NCBI GenBank assembly: GCA_947626355.1
Contig: CANQRV010000003.1
Location: forward strand, 40,970-104,969
Direction of reading: 5' to 3'
DNA: 64,000 nucleotides
Source of the DNA: an uncultured Muribaculaceae bacterium
Lineage (GTDB): Bacteria; Bacteroidota; Bacteroidia; Bacteroidales; Muribaculaceae
In this document: piece by piece, positions 15,683-24,050 of the stretch
Layout of the letters: each line of letters opens with the position of its first letter
Numbering within the stretch: position 1 is the first letter of the stretch
Notes under the pieces: model-generated
Told to the model about the DNA's origin: nothing
Database searches by the model: none
What the model saw: the letters and a program-made list of their open reading frames with translations, nothing else
Position numbers and translations under genes: made by a program

Positions 15683-16362
15683 CCGAGAGAGACAAGCATA
15701 TTATGGAGCGCATAGCGGAGCTCCGCCGCGACATCCCCGGGGGCGTGACGCTCTGCGCGGTGTCGAAGTTCCACCCCGCCGACGATATCCGCGCGGCCTA
15801 CGAGGCCGGACAGCTCTGCTTCGGCGAGAGCCGTGTGCAGGAGCTGCTTGCCAAGGAGCCGGTGCTTCCGGCCGACATCCGCTGGCATTTCATCGGCCAT
15901 CTCCAGACCAACAAGGTGCGCCAGCTCATCGGCAGGACAGCCATGATCGAGAGCGTCGACTCCGAACGCCTCCTCTCGCTCATCGACTCCGAGTCGGCAC
16001 GCGCCGGCGTCACTACCCGCGTGCTCATGCAGGTGCATGTGGCCAGGGAGGAGACGAAGTTCGGATTCTATCCCGAGGAACTGCTGGAGTATTTCAGGGA
16101 GCGCCGCTTCGAGAGCCTCACCAACACCCATATCTGCGGAGTGATGGGCATGGCCAGCAACACCGACGACACCGCACGCGTGCGTGCCGATTTCGCAGCC
16201 ATCGCCGGCGTATTCCGCGAGATAGCCGCCGACGCCTCGCTCGGACTCCGCGGCTTCGACCAGATCTCCATGGGCATGAGCGGCGACTGGCCGATCGCCG
16301 TCGAGGAAGGAGCTACGATCGTCAGGATAGGCTCGAGCATCTTCGGCCCGAGGCAATACTGA
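15679..16362 (+). CDS. YggS family pyridoxal phosphate homeostasis protein
   Basis: The 227-residue single-domain protein has the alanine-racemase-like barrel of YggS/PROSC. The PLP Lys is in AVSKFHPADDIRAAYEAG (about residue 33), followed by FGESRVQELL, WHFIGHLQTNK and the C-terminal SMGMSGDWPIAVEEG and VRIGSSIFG phosphate-binding blocks. The family binds PLP without known catalysis and keeps the vitamin B6 pool balanced. It is translationally coupled to DUF4494. Confidence 0.94.
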   Translation: MTERDKHIMERIAELRRDIPGGVTLCAVSKFHPADDIRAAYEAGQLCFGESRVQELLAKEPVLPADIRWHFIGHLQTNKVRQLIGRTAMIESVDSERLLSLIDSESARAGVTTRVLMQVHVAREETKFGFYPEELLEYFRERRFESLTNTHICGVMGMASNTDDTARVRADFAAIAGVFREIAADASLGLRGFDQISMGMSGDWPIAVEEGATIVRIGSSIFGPRQY

Positions 16363-16442
16363 CGGCAGTGATCCGCAATGAAATGTACCGCCCTAAGACA
16401 AATAATCAATTTCTATAAACCTTTAAATCAACCTTAATCAAA

Positions 16443-17813
16443 ATGGGACAAACCAAACAAGCAAATAATGGCAACATCATTGCCATTATTACGATGTTCT
16501 TCCTGTTTGCCATGGTGTCGTTCGTCACCAATATGGCCGCTCCCTTCGGCAACATCTGGGGCAACACCTACAGCTGGGCAGGCATGATGGGCAACATGAT
16601 GAACTTCGCCGCCTACCTCTTCATGGGTATCCCCGCCGGCAAGATGCTCACCACTGTCGGCTATAAGAAGACGGCGCTCATAGCTCTGGCAGTGGGCGTC
16701 GTAGGTCTGGCAGTGCAGTATCTCAGCAGCATCTGCGGCGCCGATGTGGCCGTATTCACCTACGACGGCCAGGTAGTGGCCCTCAACCTCATCATCTACC
16801 TGCTTGGCGCATTCATCTGCGGTTTCTGCGTATGTATGCTCAACACGGTGGTCAACCCCATGCTCAACCTCCTCGGAGGCGGCGGCAACAAGGGCAACCA
16901 GCTCATACAGGCCGGCGGCGCCCTCAACTCGCTCACCGCTACCCTCACCCCGTTCCTCATCGGCGTGCTCATCGGCACCATCACTCCCCAGACCTCGATG
17001 TCCGACATCACTCCGTTGCTCTTCATCGGTATGGGCGTCTTCGCCTTCTCCATCCTCGTGATCGCCGCCGTCAAGATGCCTGAGCCCGCTCTCGAGCGTG
17101 CCAGAGCCGCCAAGGCCGCAGGCATAAAGAAAATCAAATACACCCACAGCGCATGGTCGTTCCGCCACTTCGTGCTCGGCGCCGTCGCTATCTTCTTCTA
17201 TGTAGGTATCGAGATCGGTATCCCCGGCGAGATGAACTTCTATATCTCCAAGCTCAAGGACGCCAACGGCGATCCCGTGCAGGGCGCCGCTACCGTGGCC
17301 GGCTCCATCGTGGCCATCTACTGGCTCCTCATGCTCGTGGGCCGTACGCTCTCCACCGTAGTCAGCAAGTGGGTGTCGACCCGCATGCAGATGATCAGCG
17401 TCTGCTCGCTGGCCATCGTGTTCCTGCTCATCGCCGTCTTCATGCCCGCCGACATCACCACAACTGTCGATAACGTCAATGTGCCCGTGCTCTGCTACTT
17501 CATCGCGGCCTGCGGCATCTGCACCTCGATCATGTGGGGCGGCATCTTCAACCTCTGTGTGGAGGGTCTCGGCAAATACACCGAGCAGGCTTCCGGCATC
17601 TTCATGATGCTCGTGGTAGGCGGCGGCGTGATGCCTCTCATCCAGGATATGGCGCTCGCTCCCCGCGTGGGCTACATCGGCAGCTACTGGCTCGTGATCG
17701 CCATGCTCGGCTATCTGCTGTTCTACTCCCTGATCGGCTGCAGAAACGTCAACACAGACATCCCCGTAGAGGAGGAGAATCCCGCCGGCGACGATATCCG
17801 CGACGTCATCTAA
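16443..17813 (+). CDS. MFS transporter, sugar permease-like
   Basis: The 456-residue protein has about twelve hydrophobic segments and the MFS-like loop AGKMLTTVGYKKTALI between helices 2 and 3. FVTNMAAPFGNIW, LLGAFICGFCVCMLNTVVNP and NLLGGGGNKGNQLIQAGGALNS are typical of the FHS (fucose-galactose-hexose symporter) relatives common in Bacteroidales. The following gene, 18 bp downstream, is transketolase, so a pentose or hexose substrate is plausible; the substrate itself cannot be read from the sequence. Confidence 0.85.
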   Translation: MGQTKQANNGNIIAIITMFFLFAMVSFVTNMAAPFGNIWGNTYSWAGMMGNMMNFAAYLFMGIPAGKMLTTVGYKKTALIALAVGVVGLAVQYLSSICGADVAVFTYDGQVVALNLIIYLLGAFICGFCVCMLNTVVNPMLNLLGGGGNKGNQLIQAGGALNSLTATLTPFLIGVLIGTITPQTSMSDITPLLFIGMGVFAFSILVIAAVKMPEPALERARAAKAAGIKKIKYTHSAWSFRHFVLGAVAIFFYVGIEIGIPGEMNFYISKLKDANGDPVQGAATVAGSIVAIYWLLMLVGRTLSTVVSKWVSTRMQMISVCSLAIVFLLIAVFMPADITTTVDNVNVPVLCYFIAACGICTSIMWGGIFNLCVEGLGKYTEQASGIFMMLVVGGGVMPLIQDMALAPRVGYIGSYWLVIAMLGYLLFYSLIGCRNVNTDIPVEEENPAGDDIRDVI

Positions 17814-17831
17814 AGAACCAAACTAAAATCG

Positions 17832-19862
17832 ATGAATATGGACGTTAAAACAATGAATTCCGCCGCCGACAATCTGCGAGTGCTCATCGCGGAGATGGTG
17901 GAGAAATCAAAATCAGGCCACCCCGGCGGCGCCATGGGTGCGGCCGACTTCATAAATGTGCTTTTCTCGAGCTTCATGGTCTATGACCCAGAAGATCCGA
18001 AATGGTTTGCCCGCGACCGCTTCTTCCTCGATCCGGGCCACATGTCGCCGATGCTCTACAGCATCCTCGCCTTCACAGGCAGGTTCTCCATCGAGGAGCT
18101 CCAGCAGTTCCGTCAGTGGGGCAGCGTCACCCCGGGCCATCCCGAGGTCGACGTGGAGCGCGGCATCGAAAACACATCGGGCCCGCTGGGCCAGGGCCAC
18201 GTGATGGCCGTCGGCGCGGCTATCGCCGAGCGCTTCCTCGCCGCCCGCTTCGGTGAGGTGGTGGCCCACAAGACCTACGCCTTCATCTCCGACGGCGGCA
18301 TCCAGGAGGAGATCTCGCAGGGCGCCGGACGCATCGCCGGCAAGCTCGGCCTCCACAACCTGATAATGTTCTACGACTCCAACAAGGTGCAGCTCTCCAC
18401 GAAGGTCGACGCGGTGACTTCAGAAGACACCGCCGCCAAATACCGCGCGTGGGGCTGGAACGTCATTGAGGTCGACGGCTGCGATCCTCTCGCAATGGCC
18501 GGCGCCCTCGAGGTGGCCCGCGAGGAGAAGGAGCGTCCTACGCTCATCATCGGCCACACCGTGATGGCCCGCGGCGTCGTGGATGCCGAGGGTAAGTCGC
18601 TCGAAGGCTCCATCGCCACCCACGGCCAGCCGATCACCGCCGCAGGCGCCGACCTTGCCAGGACGGTGGAGAACCTCGGCGGCGATCCCGACAACGCATG
18701 GGTGATCCGCGAGGAGGTGAAGAAGCTCTACGACGACCGCAAGGAGCAGCTCCGCAAGATCGTGGCCGGGCGCCGCGCCGCCTTCAAGGCATGGGCCGAG
18801 GCCAATCCCGCCCAGGCTCAGCTCCTCCAGGACTATATCGACCTCAAGCTGCCCGTCCTCGACTGGAGCAAGGTGCAGTTCAAGCCCAATATGGCGAGCC
18901 GTGCCGCATCGGCTGCCGTTCTCGGCTTCCTCGCCGAGAACATCGGCAATATGGTCGTCTCCAGCGCCGACCTCGCCAACAGCGACAAGACCGACGGCTT
19001 CCTCAAGAAGACCAAGGTGCTCGTGAAGGAAGACTTCTCCGGTGCGTTCCTCCAGGCAGGTGTGGCCGAGCTGACAATGGCCTGCATCATCAACGGCATC
19101 GCCCTCCACGGCGGCGTCTTCGGTGCCTGCGCCACATTCTTCGTCTTCAGCGACTACATGAAGCCGGCTATCCGCATGGCCGCCCTCATGGAGCTCCCCG
19201 TGAAATATATCTATACCCACGACTCCTTCCGTGTGGGTGAGGACGGTCCGACCCACGAGCCTATCGAGCAGGAGGCCCAGATCAGGCTCATGGAGCAGGT
19301 CCACAACTTCAAGGGACGTCCCTCGGTGCTCGTGCTCCGTCCGGCCGACTCCGCCGAGACCCTCGAGGCCTACCGTCTGGCCATGGAGAACAGGGAGACA
19401 CCCACCGTGCTCATCTTCTCGCGTCAGAATCTCGAGGACCTTCCCGGCGAGAACCGCATGGAGGAGGCCCGCAAGGCCGCCAGGGGTGGCTACGCCGTGG
19501 TGGAGGCTGCAGATCCCGACATCGTGCTCGTGGGCAACGGCAGCGACGTGGCCCTTCTCGTGCATGCCGCCGAGGAGCTCGCCAAGGCTGGCGTGAAGGC
19601 CCGCGTGGTTTCCGTGCCCTCGATCGGTCTCTTCAAGAGCCAGAGCGCCGACTATCAGGAGAGTGTCATCCCTGCCGGCGTGAAGACCTTCGGCCTCTCC
19701 TCAGGTCTCCCCGCCACTCTCATGCCGCTCATGCACGGCGACTACGAGGTTGTGGGCATGGAGCGCTTCGGCGCCTCCGCGCCCGCGAAGGTGCTCGACG
19801 AGAAGTTCGGCTACACAGTCGACGCCGTTCTCTCGAAGATCCGCGCCTTCCTCTCAAGATAA
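17832..19862 (+). CDS. tkt: Transketolase
   Basis: The 676-residue enzyme is full length. It shows SGHPGGAMGAADF near residues 29-40, the thiamine diphosphate region with SDGGIQEEISQGAGRIAG, and in the second half THDSFRVGEDGPTHEPIEQ with the catalytic Glu/His neighbourhood. It moves two-carbon units between sugar phosphates in the non-oxidative pentose phosphate pathway in the cytosol. ATG codons at 17832 and 17838 are both possible. It follows the MFS permease closely and ends before a strong terminator. Confidence 0.96.
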   Translation: MNMDVKTMNSAADNLRVLIAEMVEKSKSGHPGGAMGAADFINVLFSSFMVYDPEDPKWFARDRFFLDPGHMSPMLYSILAFTGRFSIEELQQFRQWGSVTPGHPEVDVERGIENTSGPLGQGHVMAVGAAIAERFLAARFGEVVAHKTYAFISDGGIQEEISQGAGRIAGKLGLHNLIMFYDSNKVQLSTKVDAVTSEDTAAKYRAWGWNVIEVDGCDPLAMAGALEVAREEKERPTLIIGHTVMARGVVDAEGKSLEGSIATHGQPITAAGADLARTVENLGGDPDNAWVIREEVKKLYDDRKEQLRKIVAGRRAAFKAWAEANPAQAQLLQDYIDLKLPVLDWSKVQFKPNMASRAASAAVLGFLAENIGNMVVSSADLANSDKTDGFLKKTKVLVKEDFSGAFLQAGVAELTMACIINGIALHGGVFGACATFFVFSDYMKPAIRMAALMELPVKYIYTHDSFRVGEDGPTHEPIEQEAQIRLMEQVHNFKGRPSVLVLRPADSAETLEAYRLAMENRETPTVLIFSRQNLEDLPGENRMEEARKAARGGYAVVEAADPDIVLVGNGSDVALLVHAAEELAKAGVKARVVSVPSIGLFKSQSADYQESVIPAGVKTFGLSSGLPATLMPLMHGDYEVVGMERFGASAPAKVLDEKFGYTVDAVLSKIRAFLSR

Positions 19863-19903
19863 ATTATTTTTTTGGATTAGTAATTATAGTGAAGTATTAT
19901 GGC

Positions 19904-19943
19904 ACCGGGGCCGCGTCGTGGATGACGCGGCCCCGGTATTTTT
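19904..19943 (+). terminator. Intrinsic terminator after tkt
   Basis: A 14-bp stem (19904-19917 with 19924-19937) rich in G and C with a six-base loop is followed by ATTTTTG. It lies 41 bp after the tkt stop. Confidence 0.88.
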
Positions 19944-19992
19944 GAAGGCTAAATCTTGTACATGAAAGGCGTGGTTTCTGTAAGAACAGGCG

Positions 19993-20538
19993 TCAGTATT
20001 TGCCGTCCCAGGTCTTGACGAAGTTGCAGAGATATTTCTTTGAGTTGCTGTTCATGCTTGTTACCAGTTCCTCTCCTGAGAAAATCTCCTTCGTTTTCTT
20101 CGTATTGCTGTATGGGTAGAGGTCGCTGCTCAACTCCTTTAAAACCTCGCCGTTGTTGCGGAGGGCATAGAACTCGCATATTATTTCTGTCTCGAAAACA
20201 TACTTCTTTTTCCTGTCGATGGCGGGATGGTCTTTTTTAGGAGTGACGGTGACCTGCAGTCCATACTCCCGCGGCGCTTCATAAGGCTTCCGCGTGATGG
20301 TGTATATGAACCTCTTGGGCTGTATGACCTTGAAAGAATACGCTCTCCCGTTTTCGTCGCGGAAGGCCACGTAGACATCGTAGAAGTCGCACCATATCTG
20401 AGGAATCCATACCTCGTATCGTGCATTGATAGAGCTGATGGCCAACGGATTATTGTCTATCGGTTTGAAAGACGCGCATAGTAATGTTGCGGCTGAGAGA
20501 AAAGCCGTCGCGAGAAGTATGCGAAACATTGTTTTCAT
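19993..20538 (-). CDS. Secreted hypothetical protein
   Basis: The 181-residue product has a clear signal peptide (MKTMFRILLATAFLSAATLL, cleavage likely near residues 20-24). The mature part is rich in beta-strand patterns (YEVWIPQIWCDFYDVYVAF, KRFIYTITRKPY, KYVFETEIICEFYAL) and has Cys residues that could form a disulfide. I do not recognise a family. It is convergent with tkt across the terminator, and stands alone before the accessory patch. Its codon choice is less GC-biased than the flanking housekeeping genes. Confidence 0.7.
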   Translation of the reverse strand: MKTMFRILLATAFLSAATLLCASFKPIDNNPLAISSINARYEVWIPQIWCDFYDVYVAFRDENGRAYSFKVIQPKRFIYTITRKPYEAPREYGLQVTVTPKKDHPAIDRKKKYVFETEIICEFYALRNNGEVLKELSSDLYPYSNTKKTKEIFSGEELVTSMNSNSKKYLCNFVKTWDGKY

Positions 20539-20703
20539 GATAGGGTAGGTCTTGATTAAATTTCCGTGTATGTGAATTATGAATGTCGCTTTGAATGACG
20601 GGTGTAAAGTTACAAAAAATTCGCAAATCCTCTTGAATCAATATATACTTGGAGTAATATTCCGATCAGCCTGACGGGTCGGCATCATTCCTGCTTGGGA
20701 AAC

Positions 20704-20746
20704 TCATGTCGGAGGCCGAAGGCCTGCCCCTACCGGGAGGGTTAAG
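20704..20746. repeat. Diverged REP-like element after the TPR/LuxR regulator
   Basis: The stretch contains the small hairpin AGGCC-GAA-GGCCT followed by GCCCCTACC and AGGGTTAAG. It resembles the right arm of the REP pairs farther on (hairpin, then TCCCTACA, then AGGTTAAG) with several changes. It lies 18-60 bp past the regulator stop. Confidence 0.5.
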
Positions 20747-20763
20747 TCTTTTCGGATGCATTG

Positions 20764-21885
20764 TCAGATGCGGGCGATGACGGCCTCGAGGTTGTCGGTC
20801 TCGGCGAGGTTGAGTGTCTTGCGGAGCCGGTAGCGCGCCATGTTGACCGAGCGGGGCTGGTTGCCGGTGAGCACGCAGATTTCCTGCGTCGACAGTCCCA
20901 TGCGAAGATATACGCACAGCTGCTTCTCGTTGTCGCTCAGCTCAGGATACTGCTTAAGCAGACGCCCGAGAAAAGCCTCCTCCTCATCGCAGACCTCCCG
21001 GTCGAAATCTGTGGAGTAGGGGGGCAGCATGCTGTTGCTGATGAAGGCGCCGATGTTTCTGACGGCGGCATTGGCCGACTCGTCCTTGCCCATGGCTTTC
21101 ATGACCATTCCGCGTAGCTTCCCCATAAACGGATTGAAATTGGAGTGAAACAGCCTCAGATAATGTATCTCCTTTTCCATGTCGGCATTGCGCTCCGCCT
21201 GCTCCATCGTCGTCATCGCGAGTGAGTCATTGGCTTTCTGTAGCTCGTTGACCTTTTCCTGGGTGGCTGTGTCGACAAGACGCGCAGCGGCCTTCTTACG
21301 CACGACGGCGCTGTAGAGGAATATAAGCGATGCGATGACGATTGCTTCAGCTATGAGCCACGCGTAGACCGCCAGCCGGTGTTCCCGCTCCTCCGTGATG
21401 GTGAAGCCGCTGGAAGTGATCACCACGTTGTCTTCACACCATCTGATTAGCGTCTGGGCCTTGAGGCTTGCCGTTGATATGTCGGCGTCCATCTGGTTTT
21501 TCTGGTTTGTTACGAGAATGAGGGCCTCCTTTGAATTGCTGTTGGCGAGCTGCCATTCCCCGAGTGCGGCATATATGTCGGAGAGGAGGCGGAGACTCTG
21601 GATCCGGCTGTCGGTCTGATTGTATCTGACGGCATTGTCGAGTGCCTGCTGGGCCATAGTGAGGGCATCGCGCGTTCTGCCGTTGTCAAGATAGAGGCGC
21701 CCGAGCTGCTGATAGGTAGGGGGAGTAGAGCGTGAGGAGGTTCTTAAACTACTTATTAAGGTATCGACCGTTACATTAAGTATCGAATCAATGTCTGGTC
21801 GGCTTGTAGGGACGTGCCTTTGGCACGTTTCGATGCCTAGGGTGTATGTCTGATTCCTGCCGGTGGGGCAACATGCCGGAGGCAT
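20764..21885 (-). CDS. TPR and LuxR-type HTH transcriptional regulator, 5' end probably lost
   Basis: The open frame codes 373 residues, but the first 30 or so (MPPACCPTGRN through RHVPTSRP) are the translation of a REP pair, so the natural N-terminus is missing. What remains is a TPR part (about 55-135), one membrane segment near residues 178-198 (WLIAEAIVIASLIFLYSAVV), a coiled-coil linker (about 205-250) and a C-terminal LuxR-like helix-turn-helix (ELSDNEKQLCVYLRMGLSTQ, then ICVLTGNQPRSVNMARYRLR). Bacteroidales relatives have a signal peptide and more TPRs before the membrane segment. It may be a pseudogene, or be read from an internal start such as the Met near residue 77. Confidence 0.7.
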   Translation of the reverse strand: MPPACCPTGRNQTYTLGIETCQRHVPTSRPDIDSILNVTVDTLISSLRTSSRSTPPTYQQLGRLYLDNGRTRDALTMAQQALDNAVRYNQTDSRIQSLRLLSDIYAALGEWQLANSNSKEALILVTNQKNQMDADISTASLKAQTLIRWCEDNVVITSSGFTITEEREHRLAVYAWLIAEAIVIASLIFLYSAVVRKKAAARLVDTATQEKVNELQKANDSLAMTTMEQAERNADMEKEIHYLRLFHSNFNPFMGKLRGMVMKAMGKDESANAAVRNIGAFISNSMLPPYSTDFDREVCDEEEAFLGRLLKQYPELSDNEKQLCVYLRMGLSTQEICVLTGNQPRSVNMARYRLRKTLNLAETDNLEAVIARI

Positions 21886-21894
21886 GTCCCTACA
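21805..21894. repeat. REP-like inverted pair A
   Basis: The left arm 21805-21830 reads TGTAGGGACGTGCC then TTTGGCACGTTT, itself a hairpin. The right arm 21870-21894 is the same kind of element inverted, AACATGCCGGAGGCATGT then CCCTACA. The 90-bp module overlaps the 5' part of the regulator frame and lies next to the RAYT stop. Confidence 0.85.
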
Positions 21895-21909
21895 TGATGG
21901 TTGGTCATA

Positions 21910-22464
21910 TCATGAGTTATAATCTCGATCTTCGGTATAGAAACGGTCTTCTTCCCATTTGGCGACATTATTCAGAATATATTCGGATATGTTGTTGCCG
22001 TCTCTGTAATTGCGAATGTAATGATCATGATAACTATGTTGCCATTTGAAAGCCAGATTATGAGAATTGGCATATCTGGTGACGGCACCTTTGAGCGATG
22101 ATACGTATCGGGTTAATATAGGCACATGCCTACTTTCCGATGGATTAATCCTTAAATTAGGGTTTGGAGGGCGTTGGCCAGAGCTTTCAGTTACATTATA
22201 TATGGGATTATTATCCGGAATGCTGACTATTAAGTGTATATGATTTGGCATCACCACATACATCAATACCGTTATATAGTTGCAGAAGCTTGCAGCCTTG
22301 TCAAGTTGCGATTCTACGAAATTTCCGATGTCGCTGAGATTCATTACCCCATTGCGGATATTTCCGAAATAAGGCCTTTTGTTTTTAGTGCAGATTGTTA
22401 CTAAGAAATCGCCGGCATTATAATCGAGGAAGTCTGCTCGAGGAGATTTGCGATATTGTGCCAT
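21910..22464 (-). mobile_element. REP-associated tyrosine transposase (RAYT, IS200/IS605-like HUH enzyme)
   Basis: From ATG 22464 the product is 184 residues. It has the HUH motif as PNHIHLIV (His75, His77) and the candidate nucleophile Tyr162 in ISEYILNNVAKWEED, the usual RAYT/TnpA_REP order. The frame stays open upstream through the repeats, but the domain starts at MAQYRKSPRADFLD. Base composition is much more AT-rich than the neighbours, suggesting acquisition. It is bracketed by REP-like pairs A and B, the arrangement expected for a RAYT and the elements it handles. RAYTs are single-copy domesticated relatives of transposases. Confidence 0.88.
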
Positions 22465-22527
22465 GATATATAGTGTGTCGGGTGTTGAAAAGCTGGCATT
22501 ATTAGTTTTGACTGACAGAAACCGGCT

Positions 22528-22618
22528 TGTAGGGACGTGCCTTCGGCACGTTTCGATGCCCAGGGTATATGTCTGGATTCCTGTCGGCGGGGCAACATGC
22601 CGGAGGCATGTCCCTACA
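22528..22618. repeat. REP-like inverted pair B
   Basis: Left arm 22528-22553 (TGTAGGGACGTGCC, TTCGGCACGTTT) and right arm 22594-22618 (AACATGCCGGAGGCATGT, CCCTACA) face each other across about 40 bp, as in pair A. The spacer also resembles pair A (CGATGCC, AGGGT, TATGTCTG). Confidence 0.87.
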
Positions 22619-22830
22619 GGAGGATGAAGTCCCGCTAGCCGTCTTGACCTTGTCTGAGGGGCAACATGCCGGAGGCATGTCCCTACAGGAGGATGAAGTC
22701 CCGGTAGCCGTCTTGACCTTGTCTGAGGGGCAACATGCCCGAGGCATGTCCCTACAGGAGGATGAAGTCCCGGTAGCCGTCTTGACCTTGTCTGAGGGTC
22801 AACATGCCGGAGGCATGTCCCTACAGGAAG
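22593..22830. repeat. 69-bp tandem array of the REP right arm
   Basis: Units begin at 22593, 22662, 22731 and 22800 with exact 69-bp spacing; three are complete and the fourth is partial. Each starts CAACATGCC(G)GAGGCATGT, goes on CCCTACAGGAGGATGAAGTC and ends TTGACCTTGTCTGAGG. Copies differ by only a few bases, so the array is young. The last unit changes to GGAAGGTTAAGG and contains the rluA-type gene stop codon. Confidence 0.9.
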
Positions 22831-22831
22831 G

Positions 22832-23509
22832 TTAAGGCCTGTCGGCTGCCGGCATGAAGAGCTGCATCTCGGGGGTGGGGGCGGCCGTGAGGTCGATGGC
22901 TTTGTGGGAGACGGGATGCTCAAACCGGATGCGGCGGGCGAGCAGCGAGATGCCACCGTCCTTGTTGCTGCGGCGCGCCCCATACTTGAGGTCGCCCTTT
23001 ATCGGATGGCCGATGGCCGACAGCTGGGCGCGGATCTGATGCTTGCGCCCGGTGAGGAGCTCCACCTCCAGCAGGGTGTAGCGGTCGCCAGTGGCTATCG
23101 TGCGGTAGCGGAGTGTCGACTTCTTTGCTTCCGGATCCGAGGGAGAGGAGACGAAAGTCTTGTTGAGGCGTCCGTCGCTCTTGAGCCAGTTCTCGAGGGT
23201 GGCGCTTTCCTGTTGGGGCCTGCCTTCCACGAGCGCCCAGTATGTCTTGTGGATGTCGCCCTTGCGGAGCATCTCGTTGAGGCGGGTGAGGGCCTTGGAG
23301 GTGCGAGCGAAGACCACCAGCCCGGCCACCGGACGGTCGATGCGGTGTACGACCCCGCAGAACACGTTGCCGGGCTTGGCGTATTTCTCGCGGATATAGT
23401 CTTTGACGGTCTCCGAGAGGGGCTTGTCGCCCGTCTTGTCGCCCTGCACGATCTCGCCGGGCTCCTTGCGCACCACAATTATATGGTTGTCTTCGTATAT
23501 TACCTCCAT
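22832..23509 (-). CDS. RluA family pseudouridine synthase
   Basis: From ATG 23509 the product is 225 residues. The catalytic Asp is Asp58 in VVHRIDRPVAGLVVFART, and the family blocks ELLTGRKHQIRAQLSAIGHP and GDLKYGA follow. No N-terminal S4 domain is present, so it is the short RluA/RluC-like catalytic form that modifies U in rRNA or tRNA; the site is unknown. The open frame runs upstream into REP pair C, but that part is repeat and not protein-like. The stop lies inside the end of the 69-bp array. Confidence 0.92.
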   Translation of the reverse strand: MEVIYEDNHIIVVRKEPGEIVQGDKTGDKPLSETVKDYIREKYAKPGNVFCGVVHRIDRPVAGLVVFARTSKALTRLNEMLRKGDIHKTYWALVEGRPQQESATLENWLKSDGRLNKTFVSSPSDPEAKKSTLRYRTIATGDRYTLLEVELLTGRKHQIRAQLSAIGHPIKGDLKYGARRSNKDGGISLLARRIRFEHPVSHKAIDLTAAPTPEMQLFMPAADRP

Positions 23510-23558
23510 AATGATTCTATGTTGAGAATATCGATGCTCATATGTTATTCTTATGGTT

Positions 23559-23647
23559 TGTAGGGACGTGCCTTCGGCACGTTTCAATGACTCACGTGTC
23601 TGCCACATACTTGCCGGTGGGAAACATGCCGGAGGCATGTCCCTACA
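23559..23647. repeat. REP-like inverted pair C
   Basis: Left arm 23559-23584 and right arm 23623-23647 repeat the sequences of pairs A and B in the same facing order. It lies between the pseudouridine synthase start and the tRNA terminator. Confidence 0.87.
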
Positions 23648-23683
23648 AGTGGATTAAGCCAGTGACATGGTATTGCAGGTATG

Positions 23684-23709
23684 AAAAAAGGCCGACTGGA
23701 AGTCGGCCC
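23684..23709 (-). terminator. Terminator of the tRNA-fMet transcript
   Basis: On the minus strand GGGCCGACT, loop, AGTCGGCC is followed by TTTTTT. It starts 4 bp past the tRNA CCA end. Confidence 0.88.
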
Positions 23710-23712
23710 TGT

Positions 23713-23787
<75 letters not shown>

Positions 23788-23803
23788 GTGTCATTTACGG
23801 GTG

Positions 23804-23835
23804 CAAAGTTACTGCTTTTCCGAATACCCTGCAAA
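23804..23835 (-). promoter_or_regulatory. Promoter of the initiator tRNA
   Basis: On the minus strand TTTG (23835-23832), a 20-bp spacer and TAACTTTG (23811-23804) fit the Bacteroidota consensus exactly. The tRNA 5' end is 17 bp downstream. Confidence 0.85.
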
Positions 23836-23948
23836 TATTTCGACGAAAAAATTGCTTAAATAATGTTAACCGGGCTTGTAGTCCCCCAAGAACGCCCTTT
23901 TTAATGCTTTTTTTGACTTCCCATGATGTCGCATCTGATTTTTTTTGC

Positions 23949-23956
23949 TAAATTTG
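23949..23956 (+). promoter_or_regulatory. -7 element before the TetR gene
   Basis: TAAATTTG matches TAnnTTTG and lies 94 bp before ATG 24051. No TTTG occurs at the right distance upstream, so use is uncertain. The rest of 23836-24050 holds no recognisable gene. Confidence 0.4.
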
Positions 23957-24050
23957 CTCAGAATTCCGGAAAGTGTGCAAACTTTCCTGCCGTTTTCCCA
24001 TTTCGCTTCCGTGGTTCTCCTTCGGTGGCATAACGCTTTAGAATTTGATT

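Noticed and set aside
22593..22830. Possible CRISPR array
   Set aside because: The units are head-to-tail copies with no unique spacers, each contains its own hairpin, and no cas genes are near.
22569..22835. An 88-codon frame coding a repeated peptide (QHAGGMSLQEDEVPVAVLTL)
   Set aside because: It is only the translation of the 69-bp REP array: 69 is a multiple of three, so any open frame gives a repeat peptide. No start context or protein features support a gene.
22465..22983. N-terminal extension of the RAYT frame through the repeats
   Set aside because: The extension is translated REP array; the RAYT domain begins at ATG 22464.
23510..23638. N-terminal extension of the pseudouridine synthase frame
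   Set aside because: It is translated REP pair C; the family domain starts at ATG 23509.
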